A stretch of DNA of 64,000 nucleotides from SZUA-378 sp036652815 (lineage in GTDB: Bacteria; Bacillota; Clostridia; Lachnospirales; Lachnospiraceae). This document shows positions 46,647 to 55,063 of the stretch, in pieces. Position 1 is the stretch's first letter, and each line of letters starts with the position of its first letter. The notes under the pieces were generated by a model. It saw nothing but the letters and a program-made list of their open reading frames with translations. It had not been told where the DNA came from and made no database searches. The position numbers were made by a program, and so were the translations under genes. Where the stretch lies: NCBI GenBank assembly GCA_036652815.1, contig JAVVVE010000002.1:62001-126000 (forward strand), given 5' to 3'.

Positions 46647-46685
46647 AATAGATTCCTCCATTCCTATTGTTCTCATAGCCTAACT

Positions 46686-47075
46686 CTATTTCATAACTGC
46701 CTTCAGTCCTGTGAAAGTATCATTAGAGCTCTGAATCAAAGCATTATATTTAATCTGATTCTTAACCAGATTCACGTTCTCTGTCTGCATATCTACGTTA
46801 TTACCATCTAATCGATAAGAGAAACCATCATAATCCGTATAAGTCCTTGGCTTTAAGTGATTGACATGGAGATGACCAACCTTGGAATCCATCGTCTGAT
46901 ATTTGGAATTTTTGAGGGCTCTTTGCAATTCTGATTCAAACGCAACATCCTGTCTCTTATAATTAGGTGTCGTAGCATTGGCAATATTATTGGTAATTGC
47001 CTCGTTGCGAACCCATGCTGCATCTGCCGCTTTGTCCAATACATTAATATAATTAAATACACCTGAATCAATCAT
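46686..47075 (-). CDS. flgB: Flagellar proximal rod protein FlgB
   Basis: First gene of the fla/che operon, a 129-residue rod protein. Signatures are AWVRNEAITNNIANATTPNYK near the N-terminus and DGNNVDMQTENVNLVKNQIKY near the C-terminus. AGGAGG precedes the ATG. Its promoter lies just upstream, partly inside a terminator-like hairpin. Confidence 0.97.
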   Translation of the reverse strand: MIDSGVFNYINVLDKAADAAWVRNEAITNNIANATTPNYKRQDVAFESELQRALKNSKYQTMDSKVGHLHVNHLKPRTYTDYDGFSYRLDGNNVDMQTENVNLVKNQIKYNALIQSSNDTFTGLKAVMK

Positions 47076-47119
47076 AAGTAACCTCCTATGCTCATGAATT
47101 TACATACAACTCCTATTAC

Positions 47120-47147
47120 ATTATAATTTATTTCAGGAAAAACACAA
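47120..47147 (-). promoter_or_regulatory. Probable sigma-A promoter of the fla/che operon
   Basis: Minus-strand TTGTGT (47142-47147, weak), 16-base spacer, perfect TATAAT (47120-47125). The -35 falls in the descending arm of the hairpin at 47138-47184. No sigma-28 type -10 (CGATA) was seen. Confidence 0.55.
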
Positions 47148-47184
47148 GGCTTTTTTGACAAAAAAGCACTTTATCTTGTGTTTT
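47138..47184 (-). terminator. Hairpin between codY and flgB
   Basis: On the minus strand AACACAAG pairs with CTTGTGTT, and inside it GCTTTTTT pairs with AAAAAAGC around GTC, with a 7-base bulge on the left arm. TTTTT follows. It acts as a likely terminator or attenuator for transcription arriving from codY. Confidence 0.7.
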
Positions 47185-47236
47185 CTCCTATTTTAAACAC
47201 TACATATACCCAAACATGTTTTTTATTTTCTACAAA

Positions 47237-47279
47237 GATAAAAGGATTCATTGAATTGCCATCAATAAATCCTTTTATC
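47237..47279 (-). terminator. Terminator of codY
   Basis: GATAAAAGGATT (with TATT) pairs with AATCCTTTTATC after the codY stop; CTTTG follows on the minus strand. Strong stem, modest T tract. Confidence 0.7.
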
Positions 47280-47302
47280 TATGCATCATTATGTGGTTTG
47301 TT

Positions 47303-48088
47303 CTATTTGCGTTTACTTTTTCTCAATTTATCAATCTCTTCAAAAACAACATCATTCACGACTTTAATGTAAGTGCCTTTCATACCGGAAGAACGAGATT
47401 CTATGACACCGGCACTTTCGAATTTACGAAGTGCATTCACGATAACCGATCTCGTAATGCCTACCCTGTCCGCTATCTTGCTGGCAACCAAAATGCCTTC
47501 CATGCCATCCAGTTCATCAAAAATATGAATAATCGCTTCTACTTCCGAGAAGGACAGCGTACTGATGGCGGATTTTACAACGGAGACCTTACGGTCTTCC
47601 TCTGCACTCTCTTCATTCACCGCTCTTAGCATCTCAAGTCCCACTACTGTAGTTCCATATTCACATAAGATAATATCATCGATATCATACTGCTCTCCGA
47701 TCTTATAGATAAACAGAGTTCCCAGACGCTCCCCCGCGATACCGATCGGTGTTGCAATTGCATGATACTGTTCTATATTCGTTGACTCAAATCCCAGCGT
47801 CGATAGATTCACATTCTCTTTGGTAGATAAGACAGCCAGCATTCTTTCATTTAACATCGGATCAATAAAGCTCCCTACTTCTTCTTGGATCAGTTCATGA
47901 AGAGAACCATAGCAATCTTTGGTACCAACCCCCAGCACCTTACCCTTTCTGCTAATCACAAGTACATTGGATTCAATAATATCCATCATAACATTACAAA
48001 TATCGTCAAATACTACTTTGCTAGTATCATTGTTATGAAGTAATTTACCAATTTTACGTGTTTTATCTAATAATTGCACACTACTCAT
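47303..48088 (-). CDS. codY: GTP-sensing global repressor CodY
   Basis: Branched-chain amino acid- and GTP-responsive DNA-binding regulator, 261 residues. It has an N-terminal GAF-type domain (LLDKTRKIGKLLHNNDTSKV at the start) and a C-terminal winged helix with recognition segment ASKIADRVGITRSVIVNALR. ATG 48088 follows GGAGGCAGGGA; upstream in-frame codons lack a ribosome site. As in Bacillus it directly precedes flgB. Its own leader holds a CodY-box-like sequence. Confidence 0.97.
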   Translation of the reverse strand: MSSVQLLDKTRKIGKLLHNNDTSKVVFDDICNVMMDIIESNVLVISRKGKVLGVGTKDCYGSLHELIQEEVGSFIDPMLNERMLAVLSTKENVNLSTLGFESTNIEQYHAIATPIGIAGERLGTLFIYKIGEQYDIDDIILCEYGTTVVGLEMLRAVNEESAEEDRKVSVVKSAISTLSFSEVEAIIHIFDELDGMEGILVASKIADRVGITRSVIVNALRKFESAGVIESRSSGMKGTYIKVVNDVVFEEIDKLRKSKRK

Positions 48089-48099
48089 TCCCTGCCTCC

Positions 48100-48114
48100 A
48101 ATTCTCAAAAAATA
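48100..48114. promoter_or_regulatory. Candidate CodY box in the codY leader
   Basis: Minus-strand TATTTTTTGAGAATT matches 12 of 15 positions of the known CodY box AATTTTCTGAAAATT. It lies 11 bases before the codY start codon and downstream of the predicted transcription start, so bound CodY could block elongation. It also overlaps the T tract of the terminator hairpin, which inflates the match. Confidence 0.4.
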
Positions 48115-48165
48115 TCCCTTGCCACATGTAATTAAAGTTATATTATCACATGTAACAGGGGATAT
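48107..48165 (-). terminator. Terminator hairpin between topA and codY
   Basis: ATATCCC pairs with GGGATAT, with inner self-complementary ACATGT copies pairing. TTTTT follows on the minus strand. It would end topA transcripts; the codY promoter starts inside its loop. Confidence 0.7.
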
Positions 48166-48168
48166 CAA
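48140..48168 (-). promoter_or_regulatory. Probable codY promoter inside the topA terminator
   Basis: Minus-strand TTGATA (48163-48168), 17-base spacer, TAATAT (48140-48145) with an extended -10 TG. The start near 48133 lies in the hairpin loop, so codY mRNA would lack the ascending arm. Confidence 0.6.
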
Positions 48169-48189
48169 TAAATTATAGTGAATTTTCTA

Positions 48190-50265
48190 TTAATTTTCCA
48201 CAATTTTGTTTATTACTGTTCCGCACTGGACGTCCGAGCACACCAGTTTGTTCCCTTTTTCCAACATAATAGAACCGCATACGCTACATTTTATATCAGA
48301 AGGTTTCTGCCATACCATAAAATCACAGGTTGGATTATCGATACATCCATAATATCTCCTGCCCTTCTTCGTTTTGCGTATCACAATATCTTTGCCGCAT
48401 TTTGGACAGGCAATCCCTATTTTCTCTAGGTATGCCTTGGTATAACGACAATCCGGAAATCCAGGACAAGCTAAGAACTTACCGTGTGGACCATACTTAA
48501 TGACTAGATTCTTTCCACACTGTTCACATAATTCTTCTGTTACTTCATCTGCAATCTCTACTTCTTCCAGTTCTTTCTCAGCGATCAGGACTGCCTCATT
48601 TAAATCAGGATAAAAGTTAGCGATAACGGTCTTCCAGTTCACGACTCCTTCTTCAACCTTATCCAATAAAGCCTCCATATTGGCCGTAAAATCTACATTA
48701 ACAATAGAAGAAAAAGCTTCCTTCATCATGTTATTTACCACTTCACCGAGTTCTGTTACATAAAGGTTTTTATTTTCTTTAATGATATATCTTCTTGCCA
48801 TAATCGTGGTAATCGTAGGTGCATAGGTACTTGGGCGTCCAATCCCAAGTTCCTCTAAGGAACGTACGAGCGTAGCCTCTGTATAATGTGCCGATGGCTG
48901 TGTAAAATGCTGCTTTGTTTCAAAACTATCAAAACTCAATTTACTGTCTTTGCTAATCGACTTCATCAAGGCGTTGGCTTCCGGTTTCTCATTGTCTTCA
49001 TCTGTATACACACTCATGAAACCATCAAATAGTACTTTGGAAGCAGCAACTGTAAATCGATACTCTCCCGCCTCAATCTTTACCGATGTGGTCTCATGTC
49101 TGGCAACACTCATACGGCTTGCGGTGAAACGTTTCCATATCAATTGATAGAGTCTGAATTGATCTCTGCTTAGGGATTCTTTCAAAATCACCGGTGTTCT
49201 TGCAATCTCAGTTGGTCTGATTGCTTCATGGGCATCCTGTATCTTTTTCGTGCTCTTTTTCTCTATCGTTTCCTGTGCAACATATTCTACTCCGTACTGA
49301 TCCTCAATATATTGTTTGGCGATACTCTGTGCTTCTTCTGAGATTCTGGTAGAATCGGTACGAAGATACGTAATGACACCGATCGTTCCGTTTCCTTTGA
49401 TATCGATACCTTCGTATAATTGTTGTGCAATTCGCATGGTTTTCTGCGTTGAGAAATTAAGCACTTTGCTGGCTTCCTGCTGTAAGGTACTGGTGGTAAA
49501 AGGAAGCGGTGCCTTTTTAATACGTTCTCCCTTTTTCACATCTGCCACATGATAATTCGCCTTTTTCAATGCTTTTAATATAACATTTAATTCTTCTTCT
49601 GACTGTATCGTCTGTTTGCCGTCTTTATCGCCGTAAAATTTAGCGATTAACGGTTTCTTCTCTCCTGCCACTGATAATTGTGCATCCAAAGACCAATACT
49701 CCTGTGGAATAAAAGCATTAATCTCATCTTCTCTGTCACAAATGATACGCAGTGCAACCGATTGTACACGGCCTGCACTCAGACCTCTTTTGATCTTAGC
49801 CCAGAGCAACGGGGAAATACGGTATCCGACCATGCGGTCTAAGATTCTTCTCGCCTGTTGAGCATTTACCAGATTCATATCTATCTCTCGTGCATGCTTC
49901 AAAGAATCTTTGACTGCATTCTTTGTAATCTCATTAAATGCGATTCGATAGACCTGTTTATTCTCTAGCTTAAGCGATTCATATAAATGCCAGGAGATTG
50001 CTTCTCCTTCACGGTCAGGGTCAGTTGCGAGATATATCTTCTCTGCCTTCTTCACTTCTTTGCGAAGTTTGGCAAGGATATCTCCTTTCCCTCGAATCGT
50101 AATGTATTTAGGTTCGTAATCGTGTTCAATATCTATCCCCATCTGACTCTTGGGTAAATCACGTACATGTCCATTGCTTGCGGCTACTTCATAGTTCGCA
50201 CCTAAGAATTTTTTAATCGTTTTAACCTTCGCCGGTGATTCTACAATCACTAGATACTTTGCCAT
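48190..50265 (-). CDS. topA: DNA topoisomerase I
   Basis: Type IA enzyme of 691 residues that relaxes negative supercoils. The Toprim domain starts YLVIVESPAKVKTIKKFLG with ATDPDREGEAISWH. The active tyrosine is in TYLRTDSTRIS. Three C-terminal zinc ribbons follow (CEQCGKN...CPGFPDC, CPKCGKD...CIDNPTC, CSVCGSI...CSDVQC). AGGGGAATTGATAA precedes the ATG. It lies 83 bases downstream of dprA. Confidence 0.98.
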   Translation of the reverse strand: MAKYLVIVESPAKVKTIKKFLGANYEVAASNGHVRDLPKSQMGIDIEHDYEPKYITIRGKGDILAKLRKEVKKAEKIYLATDPDREGEAISWHLYESLKLENKQVYRIAFNEITKNAVKDSLKHAREIDMNLVNAQQARRILDRMVGYRISPLLWAKIKRGLSAGRVQSVALRIICDREDEINAFIPQEYWSLDAQLSVAGEKKPLIAKFYGDKDGKQTIQSEEELNVILKALKKANYHVADVKKGERIKKAPLPFTTSTLQQEASKVLNFSTQKTMRIAQQLYEGIDIKGNGTIGVITYLRTDSTRISEEAQSIAKQYIEDQYGVEYVAQETIEKKSTKKIQDAHEAIRPTEIARTPVILKESLSRDQFRLYQLIWKRFTASRMSVARHETTSVKIEAGEYRFTVAASKVLFDGFMSVYTDEDNEKPEANALMKSISKDSKLSFDSFETKQHFTQPSAHYTEATLVRSLEELGIGRPSTYAPTITTIMARRYIIKENKNLYVTELGEVVNNMMKEAFSSIVNVDFTANMEALLDKVEEGVVNWKTVIANFYPDLNEAVLIAEKELEEVEIADEVTEELCEQCGKNLVIKYGPHGKFLACPGFPDCRYTKAYLEKIGIACPKCGKDIVIRKTKKGRRYYGCIDNPTCDFMVWQKPSDIKCSVCGSIMLEKGNKLVCSDVQCGTVINKIVEN

Positions 50266-50348
50266 TTATCAATTCCCCTATTCTTGTAATATGCTCTTAT
50301 TCAGGTATCTTTTGTGCTCTGATACGCTTATCCTGCAATCGTGGTACA

Positions 50349-51527
50349 CTATACACTATATTGCCTGTTGTTGCAAGTCAAATAATAAAAAGCACCTTTT
50401 TGTGCAACGATTTCTCTCATCTGCAGGCTTACTAATTCTTGTAATACCAAAGGCATACCGAACTGCTCAGAGGGATCGTGTTCTAATATCTTTCGATAAA
50501 TAGTTTCTACCGATTGCGGATATTCATCCATCTGTTGCAGTATTTTTTTTTGCATATTGTTAAGTATAACATCCTGTCTGTTTTCCTCCGTTTGTTCCCC
50601 ATACTTGAGTTTCACCGCAGCCGCCGGTAATACCGTATCCAAAATATGGCTATGCTCTCTTAGCTCTGTTATAAAATCAGATACTGACAATGCGATCCCT
50701 GCTCCCTGCTGAATCAGATGATTACAACCAAAGCTCAGAGCATCCGTTGTTCTGCCGGGCAGGGCATAGACCTCTTTCCCTTGTTCCAATGCCATATCTA
50801 CCGTAATCAGAGTTCCGCTTCGTGCTTTGGCTTCCACCACTAAAACCGCATCTGATAATCCACTGATGATTCGATTACGTGGTGGAAAATAATTTGGTTT
50901 GGGGGAGGTACCCGGTATATATTCGGATAGAATACCGCCTTGTGTCAGCATGCGATCATAAATAGCTTGATTTTCCTGTGGATAACAGATATCTACACCA
51001 CACCCCAAAACACCAAAGGTTCTGCCGCCTGCTTCCATCGCTCCTTTTTGACTAATGCTGTCAACGCCCATTGCAAGACCGCTTATGACCTGGATCCCTT
51101 CTTTTGCCAATCCCATCCCAAATTCTCTTGCCATAAAACGTCCATATGCCGAGCACTGCCTGGCACCTATAATCGCAATCGTCGGTTTTTCTTCCTCCGG
51201 CAGTGCTCCTTTCACATAGATCGCATAAGGTGCATCCGGGATATGGCGTAACCGCGTCGGATACTCCTCCTGCTGTATGGAAAGAAATCTAATCTGTTGT
51301 TGTTCCAGACGTTCATATTCTGTGTACAGATTCCATGTTTTTTTATGTTGCTTATAGGTAATCATCTGCTTGGCTGTCAGAATCTCCTCTACCTCATCCA
51401 AAGGGAGATGATACACTTCTTCCGGTGTGCCTGCCAAGTTTAATAATCTTTGTATGCTTACCTTTCCCACACCTAATGTAGTATCCAGCCAATACGCATA
51501 GGGCAGTTGTCTCTTAGTTTGATTCAC
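50349..51527 (-). CDS. dprA: DNA-processing protein DprA (Smf)
   Basis: Loads RecA on incoming single-stranded DNA in natural transformation. In the 392-residue protein the N-terminal HhH-like segment is followed by the Rossmann core with IIGARQCSAYGRFMAREFGMG, VISGLAMGVDSISQKGAM and FPPRNRIISGLSDAVLVVEA, and a C-terminal winged helix. The GTG start overlaps the yifB stop by 4 bases (GTGA). Confidence 0.96.
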   Translation of the reverse strand: MNQTKRQLPYAYWLDTTLGVGKVSIQRLLNLAGTPEEVYHLPLDEVEEILTAKQMITYKQHKKTWNLYTEYERLEQQQIRFLSIQQEEYPTRLRHIPDAPYAIYVKGALPEEEKPTIAIIGARQCSAYGRFMAREFGMGLAKEGIQVISGLAMGVDSISQKGAMEAGGRTFGVLGCGVDICYPQENQAIYDRMLTQGGILSEYIPGTSPKPNYFPPRNRIISGLSDAVLVVEAKARSGTLITVDMALEQGKEVYALPGRTTDALSFGCNHLIQQGAGIALSVSDFITELREHSHILDTVLPAAAVKLKYGEQTEENRQDVILNNMQKKILQQMDEYPQSVETIYRKILEHDPSEQFGMPLVLQELVSLQMREIVAQKGAFYYLTCNNRQYSV

Positions 51528-53083
51528 CTTGTTTTATCCTCCCAGCATTGATTATCATAGGCTCGATAGCTGATGGCCTCACTTAGATGTAAGACACCGA
51601 TGCTATCCGCTCCATCCAAATCTGCGATGGTACGCGCCACCTTTAAGATTCTGTGATATCCTCTCGCACTTAGATGCATCTTGTGAAATGCTTCTTCCAT
51701 CAAGTAACTACCCTCATTATTTAAAGCGCAGTATCTCCTGATATCACTTACTCCGATATCTGCATTAAATCGCAGTGGCGTTCCCTTGAATCTGCTAATC
51801 TGTTTTTCTCTTGCTCCCATTACCCGTGCTCTGATATTTGCACTGGTTTCATTCAGTCTGTGATCGGTTAATTCCTGTATGCCGATGCTTTCTGCCTCCA
51901 CCGTAATATCCATGCGGTCCATAATAGGGCCTGAGATACGCCCCAGATAGCGATGTACCCCATTGGGTTTGCAGTTACATCGATTTTGATCCGGATAGTA
52001 ACCGCAGGGACATGGATTCATCGCTCCTAATAAGATAAAGTCTGCCGGGTAGATAAACGTACCATAGTTTCTGGAGATATGGATCTCTTTATCTTCCATG
52101 GGCTGTCGCATAATCTCTAACGTGGCACGTTTGAACTCGGGTAATTCATCCAAGAACAAGACTCCTCTATGGGCAAGGCTCATGACACCCGGTCTGGGAA
52201 TACGTCCGCCGCCGGCTAATGCCTGTTCTGATATCGTATGATGTGGATTCATAAAAGGACGTTTGGTTATGAGTGATTCCGTTGCATTTAGCATACCGGA
52301 AACACTATAGATCTTAGATACTTCAAGACTCTCAGATATGGTAAGGGGCGGTAAGATAGTCGGCAGTCGTTTGGCTATCATGGTCTTGCCGGAACCCGGT
52401 GGTCCGATTAACAGCATATTGTGAAATCCTGCTGCCGATACCTCTGCCGCACGTTTGGCACGTTCTTGTCCGTTGATGTCTGCATAATCTAATTGGGGGA
52501 ATTGTTGATTGTGACTTAATTGTTCCAATAAAGAACTGGTCGTTGATAAACAGATGGTTGATTTCTTTTCTTCCGGTGTTGACAGATAGTGTAATGTCTG
52601 TTTTAGATTACAGACTCCTATGATATCTATCTGGGTGATAACAGCACCTTCGTTTGCATTCTCTTGTGGTACGATACATCTTCGATATCCTTGTTTCCTG
52701 GCTTCCATTACAATAGGCAAGATCCCTTTAACCGGTTTGACTTCGCCATTAAGCCCTAATTCTCCGATAACCAAAGTACGGTCTACACAGTCCGGCGGAA
52801 TATATCCAAGTGAGGTAAGGATGCCAACCGCAATCGGCAAATCACAGGAGGAACCTTCCTTTCTGATATTCGCCGGCGACAGATTTACTGTAATCCTAAT
52901 CGGCGGCAGGATAATGCCCGCATTTTTAAGTGCCACCCGCACTCGTTCCCGTGCTTCTTTCACTTCACTGCCTGCAAATCCAACGATATCGAATCCGGGC
53001 AGTGCCTGTGCCGTATCCACTTCTACAGACATAAGATAGCTGTCTATTCCGTGGATCGCACCTGATGTAATTGTACTAAACAT
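51524..53083 (-). CDS. YifB/ComM-type AAA ATPase (Mg chelatase-like)
   Basis: AAA+ helicase-like protein of 519 residues; homologue ComM aids branch migration in transformation. An N-terminal Lon-like (ChlI) domain (GSEVKEARERVRVALKNAG, IRKEGSSCDLPIAVGIL) precedes the AAA core with Walker A LIGPPGSGKTMIAKRL and GVLFLDELPEFKRATLE, then a zinc-type Cys cluster (PCPCGYYPDQNRCNCKP). It overlaps dprA, forming a DNA-processing pair. Confidence 0.95.
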   Translation of the reverse strand: MFSTITSGAIHGIDSYLMSVEVDTAQALPGFDIVGFAGSEVKEARERVRVALKNAGIILPPIRITVNLSPANIRKEGSSCDLPIAVGILTSLGYIPPDCVDRTLVIGELGLNGEVKPVKGILPIVMEARKQGYRRCIVPQENANEGAVITQIDIIGVCNLKQTLHYLSTPEEKKSTICLSTTSSLLEQLSHNQQFPQLDYADINGQERAKRAAEVSAAGFHNMLLIGPPGSGKTMIAKRLPTILPPLTISESLEVSKIYSVSGMLNATESLITKRPFMNPHHTISEQALAGGGRIPRPGVMSLAHRGVLFLDELPEFKRATLEIMRQPMEDKEIHISRNYGTFIYPADFILLGAMNPCPCGYYPDQNRCNCKPNGVHRYLGRISGPIMDRMDITVEAESIGIQELTDHRLNETSANIRARVMGAREKQISRFKGTPLRFNADIGVSDIRRYCALNNEGSYLMEEAFHKMHLSARGYHRILKVARTIADLDGADSIGVLHLSEAISYRAYDNQCWEDKTR

Positions 53084-53128
53084 TTAGTATACTCTCCTTC
53101 TTCTGTGTTATGAAATAGTGTAGTGCCT

Positions 53129-54262
53129 TTATTGACCCGGTACATATTCTTCGACTTCTTCCTCCTCTCCACCATGCCATCCATTCACACGAATACCGCG
53201 TTGTTTTAAGATCTCCATATCCATAACATAACGGTTATCCATGGTTTTCATAATATCTTTAATATGCAGATCTCCATACATCATCTGATTGCTCAAATCT
53301 ATAATCATATTATCCTGAAAATTAAGAATCATCGGTCGCAAAATATCCTTTGGATTGCTCACCAAAACCACTGATTTTTCTCCATTATTTAGTTCAATGC
53401 AAGCTCCCGGATTTAAAATATTAATAGAATCCAATAAACCTTTCACAACCTGTTTTTCATAACATTCGGGATGGTCAAACAATAAACGCATCGCTGCTAC
53501 TTCTGACGCCGGATCTCCACCCAGATGCATGGCTGTCATCCTATCATAAGTCTCTGCCACCAGCAAAATCTTAGCTGCTACCATCACACTTTGATCGGTC
53601 TGTTTTCCTTTTTTACAATCCTCTATTGCCTTATGTGTCTGCATACAGATCCGTTTTATGGTCGGATTATTGGCAAATGCATGTTCTATGATCTCGATAC
53701 CCCTCGCATAAGCAAGGGCTTCCATCAGCTCTGCATCTACTTGTTCTGTCGGATTTAACATGACTCTGCCAATATCATGAATCACCGCTGTAATCACTGC
53801 ATCCAACTGCTCATTCAATCGAATATTCATCGCATGTGATATCATTGCACATAAAATAGAAACATTCAGAGAATGCTTATACACATAATCGTCCTGGCTT
53901 CTAAGATTCTGCACAAAATTAATCTTACTGTTTCGATTTCCATAATTTTTAATAATATTGGCTGCTATAATCTGTATCTTATGAGATCGTTTCGTTTGAA
54001 TGATCTTATTTAATTCTTCCTGAATCGAAAACACCGTCATCGTTTGAAAACGTTCAAATTTCAAATCATCTCTTGTCATAGGCGGAACCGGTTCTGCCGG
54101 TTCCAAAACAAAGATACCTATCAAGCCAAAATTATCAATACTGTCAATTCCCTGTTGAGACAATTTGGAATCTCTTTCATAAAGCAATACTCCATCTTTA
54201 CTATAAATTGGCTTTGCAAGCCTCATACCAACTTTTAATTCATCGCCTTTCACAAAAATCAT
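53129..54262 (-). CDS. Degenerate HD-GYP domain protein
   Basis: Protein of 377 residues with an N-terminal beta-rich domain (LKVGMRLAKPIYSKDGVLLY) and a central HD domain. His130 (VYKHSLNVSIL) and His162-Asp163 (AVIHDIGRVMLN) fit the HD-GYP fold, as does AETYDRMTA. However, the HHExxDGxGYP signature is missing, replaced by sequence around THKAIEDCKKG, so c-di-GMP hydrolysis is unlikely. It ends in an acidic tail. ATG 54262 follows GAGGTGG. Its 5' flank is the relic of a sigma-factor gene. Confidence 0.88.
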   Translation of the reverse strand: MIFVKGDELKVGMRLAKPIYSKDGVLLYERDSKLSQQGIDSIDNFGLIGIFVLEPAEPVPPMTRDDLKFERFQTMTVFSIQEELNKIIQTKRSHKIQIIAANIIKNYGNRNSKINFVQNLRSQDDYVYKHSLNVSILCAMISHAMNIRLNEQLDAVITAVIHDIGRVMLNPTEQVDAELMEALAYARGIEIIEHAFANNPTIKRICMQTHKAIEDCKKGKQTDQSVMVAAKILLVAETYDRMTAMHLGGDPASEVAAMRLLFDHPECYEKQVVKGLLDSINILNPGACIELNNGEKSVVLVSNPKDILRPMILNFQDNMIIDLSNQMMYGDLHIKDIMKTMDNRYVMDMEILKQRGIRVNGWHGGEEEEVEEYVPGQ

Positions 54263-54273
54263 AGTGCCACCTC

Positions 54274-54333
54274 TCACTTTCCAACAAATCCCCTGCGCAG
54301 TTTCTCAAGTGCTCTCTTCTCAATTCTGGACAC
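54274..54333 (-). pseudogene. Relic of a sporulation-type sigma-factor 3' end
   Basis: Nineteen codons and a stop read VSRIEKRALEKLRRGFVGK, matching the region 4.2 end of sigma factors and closely resembling the C-terminus of the sigK-like gene 0.9 kb away (YVSRIEKKALEKLRAEF). A TAG lies two codons before the Val-Ser, in DE-stop-VSRIE. There is no start or ribosome site. Third-position differences make it an old paralogue rather than a fresh copy. Confidence 0.75.
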
Positions 54334-54342
54334 CTATTCGTC

Positions 54343-54372
54343 TGTCAAGATAGGGATATCCTCTATCTGACA
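54343..54372. repeat. 30-base imperfect palindrome
   Basis: Arms TGTCA, GATAG and GGAT are mirrored as ATCC, CTATC and TGACA with one offset base on each side, centred on GATATC. It lies between the terminator and the sigma relic, in the 5' region of the HD-type gene. It could be an operator. Confidence 0.55.
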
Positions 54373-54401
54373 AAAAAAGGTCAGAAAATGACCAACTGAC
54401 C
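54372..54401 (-). terminator. Intrinsic terminator upstream of the HD-GYP-like gene
   Basis: GGTCAG pairs with CTGACC (or GGTCA with TGACC) and seven T follow on the minus strand. It lies only about 13 bases after the predicted start from the promoter at 54422-54450, so it could end upstream transcripts or attenuate the HD gene. Confidence 0.7.
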
Positions 54402-54421
54402 GAAATACTCCCATCTGTTTC

Positions 54422-54450
54422 AATATAAACTGCTTTTACAAACTCGTCAA
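54422..54450 (-). promoter_or_regulatory. Sigma-A promoter upstream of the HD-GYP-like gene
   Basis: Minus-strand TTGACG (54445-54450), 17-base spacer, TATATT (54422-54427). The predicted start is near 54414, immediately before a terminator. Confidence 0.65.
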
Positions 54451-54540
54451 CAATTTCCTTTCTATTTTAATATTCGATTTATTTTTTCAATTTAAATATT
54501 TTTTGTTAGGGGTAAGAAAAAAGGACTTTTGCTAGATCAG

Positions 54541-54562
54541 ATTTTGGTGTTATGCCACATTT
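54541..54562. repeat. Direct repeat, copy 1, after the leader-peptide gene
   Basis: Plus-strand ATTTTGGTGTTATGCCACAT continues similarly; it differs at one base from 54918-54939. The pair brackets the leader-peptide gene 377 bases apart, which suggests a tandem gene-plus-spacer unit. Confidence 0.8.
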
Positions 54563-54568
54563 GTAAAA

Positions 54569-54898
54569 TCAATCCCGCAGAGTTATTTTGCCCCCCATTT
54601 TTGTGCCTGTTCTGCCACAATTGTTGCACTTGAAGTACGTTCCCGCAGTCTTCGTATTAGAAGACGTGCAGCCCGGGCACGGATCCGTACCACAGAGACC
54701 GCCGCCGCCCGCCACGTTGTCTAGCTCCTCGTCGGAGAGGACACCGGATTCGTGGTGAAGCTGTGCAAAATAGAGCGTAGCTTCCTCATTGGTAAGGGCG
54801 ATGCCGTTTTCCTGTGCCAGTGCAAGCAGTACAGCACTGCTTGGAGCGGCCTTTGCTTTTTTCAGCAACTCGGGGGTTAGGTTTAATTTGTTTGTCAT
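54569..54898 (-). CDS. Orphan Nif11-like leader peptide with zinc-ribbon-like core
   Basis: Small protein of 109 residues shaped like a ribosomal peptide precursor. Residues 1-66 form a helical Nif11-type leader (LTPELLKKAKAAPSSAVLL, LAQENGIALTNEEA) ending in the double-glycine-like LSDEELDNVAGGG. The remainder is a cysteine-bearing core: CGTDPCPGC, a Ser/Thr stretch, then YFKCNNCGRTG, giving CxxC pairs as in a zinc ribbon. It ends GGKITLRD. The DNA is visibly GC-richer than its neighbours. AGAGAGG precedes the ATG. No modifying enzyme, peptidase or exporter gene lies nearby, so cleavage and export are unproven. Confidence 0.8.
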   Translation of the reverse strand: MTNKLNLTPELLKKAKAAPSSAVLLALAQENGIALTNEEATLYFAQLHHESGVLSDEELDNVAGGGGLCGTDPCPGCTSSNTKTAGTYFKCNNCGRTGTKMGGKITLRD

Positions 54899-54917
54899 AG
54901 TAGATCCTCTCTTTCAA

Positions 54918-54939
54918 ATTTTGGTGTTATGCTACATTT
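54918..54939. repeat. Direct repeat, copy 2, before the leader-peptide gene
   Basis: Same sequence as 54541-54562 except for one base. It lies between the broken second core (stop at 54975) and the ribosome site of the intact gene. Confidence 0.8.
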
Positions 54940-54974
54940 TCCATTACAGTATTGCGCTTTTACAACTTTTAGTT

Positions 54975-55055
54975 CTATTCCTTGCCACATTTCTTACAGT
55001 ACCAGGTGATGCCATTTTTCTCACTTTGCACAGCGCCAATTTTTAAATAAAGTCT
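54975..55055 (-). pseudogene. Truncated second zinc-ribbon core (leader-peptide paralogue)
   Basis: Open stretch between two stops, ending GAVQSEKNGITWYCKKCGKE and stop. It parallels the intact core (SSNTKTAGTYFKCNNCGR) in length, spacing and CxxCG motif. No leader, ATG or ribosome site remains. It shares the downstream spacer repeat with the intact gene, so it is probably the 3' remnant of a tandem paralogue. Confidence 0.7.
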
Positions 55056-55063
55056 TTATATGC

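Larger units (their letters stand above)
54263..54568. other. Intergenic region with promoter, terminator, palindrome and gene relic
   Basis: This 306-base stretch contains, in minus-strand order: AT-rich spacer, a promoter (54422-54450), a terminator hairpin (54372-54401), a 30-base imperfect palindrome (54343-54372) and a sigma-factor relic (54274-54333). One member of a direct repeat pair lies at 54541-54562. Confidence 0.7.

Noticed and set aside
55029..55055. Translation of the second zinc-ribbon core from GTG 55031
   Set aside because: No ribosome site and no leader; it reads as a remnant.
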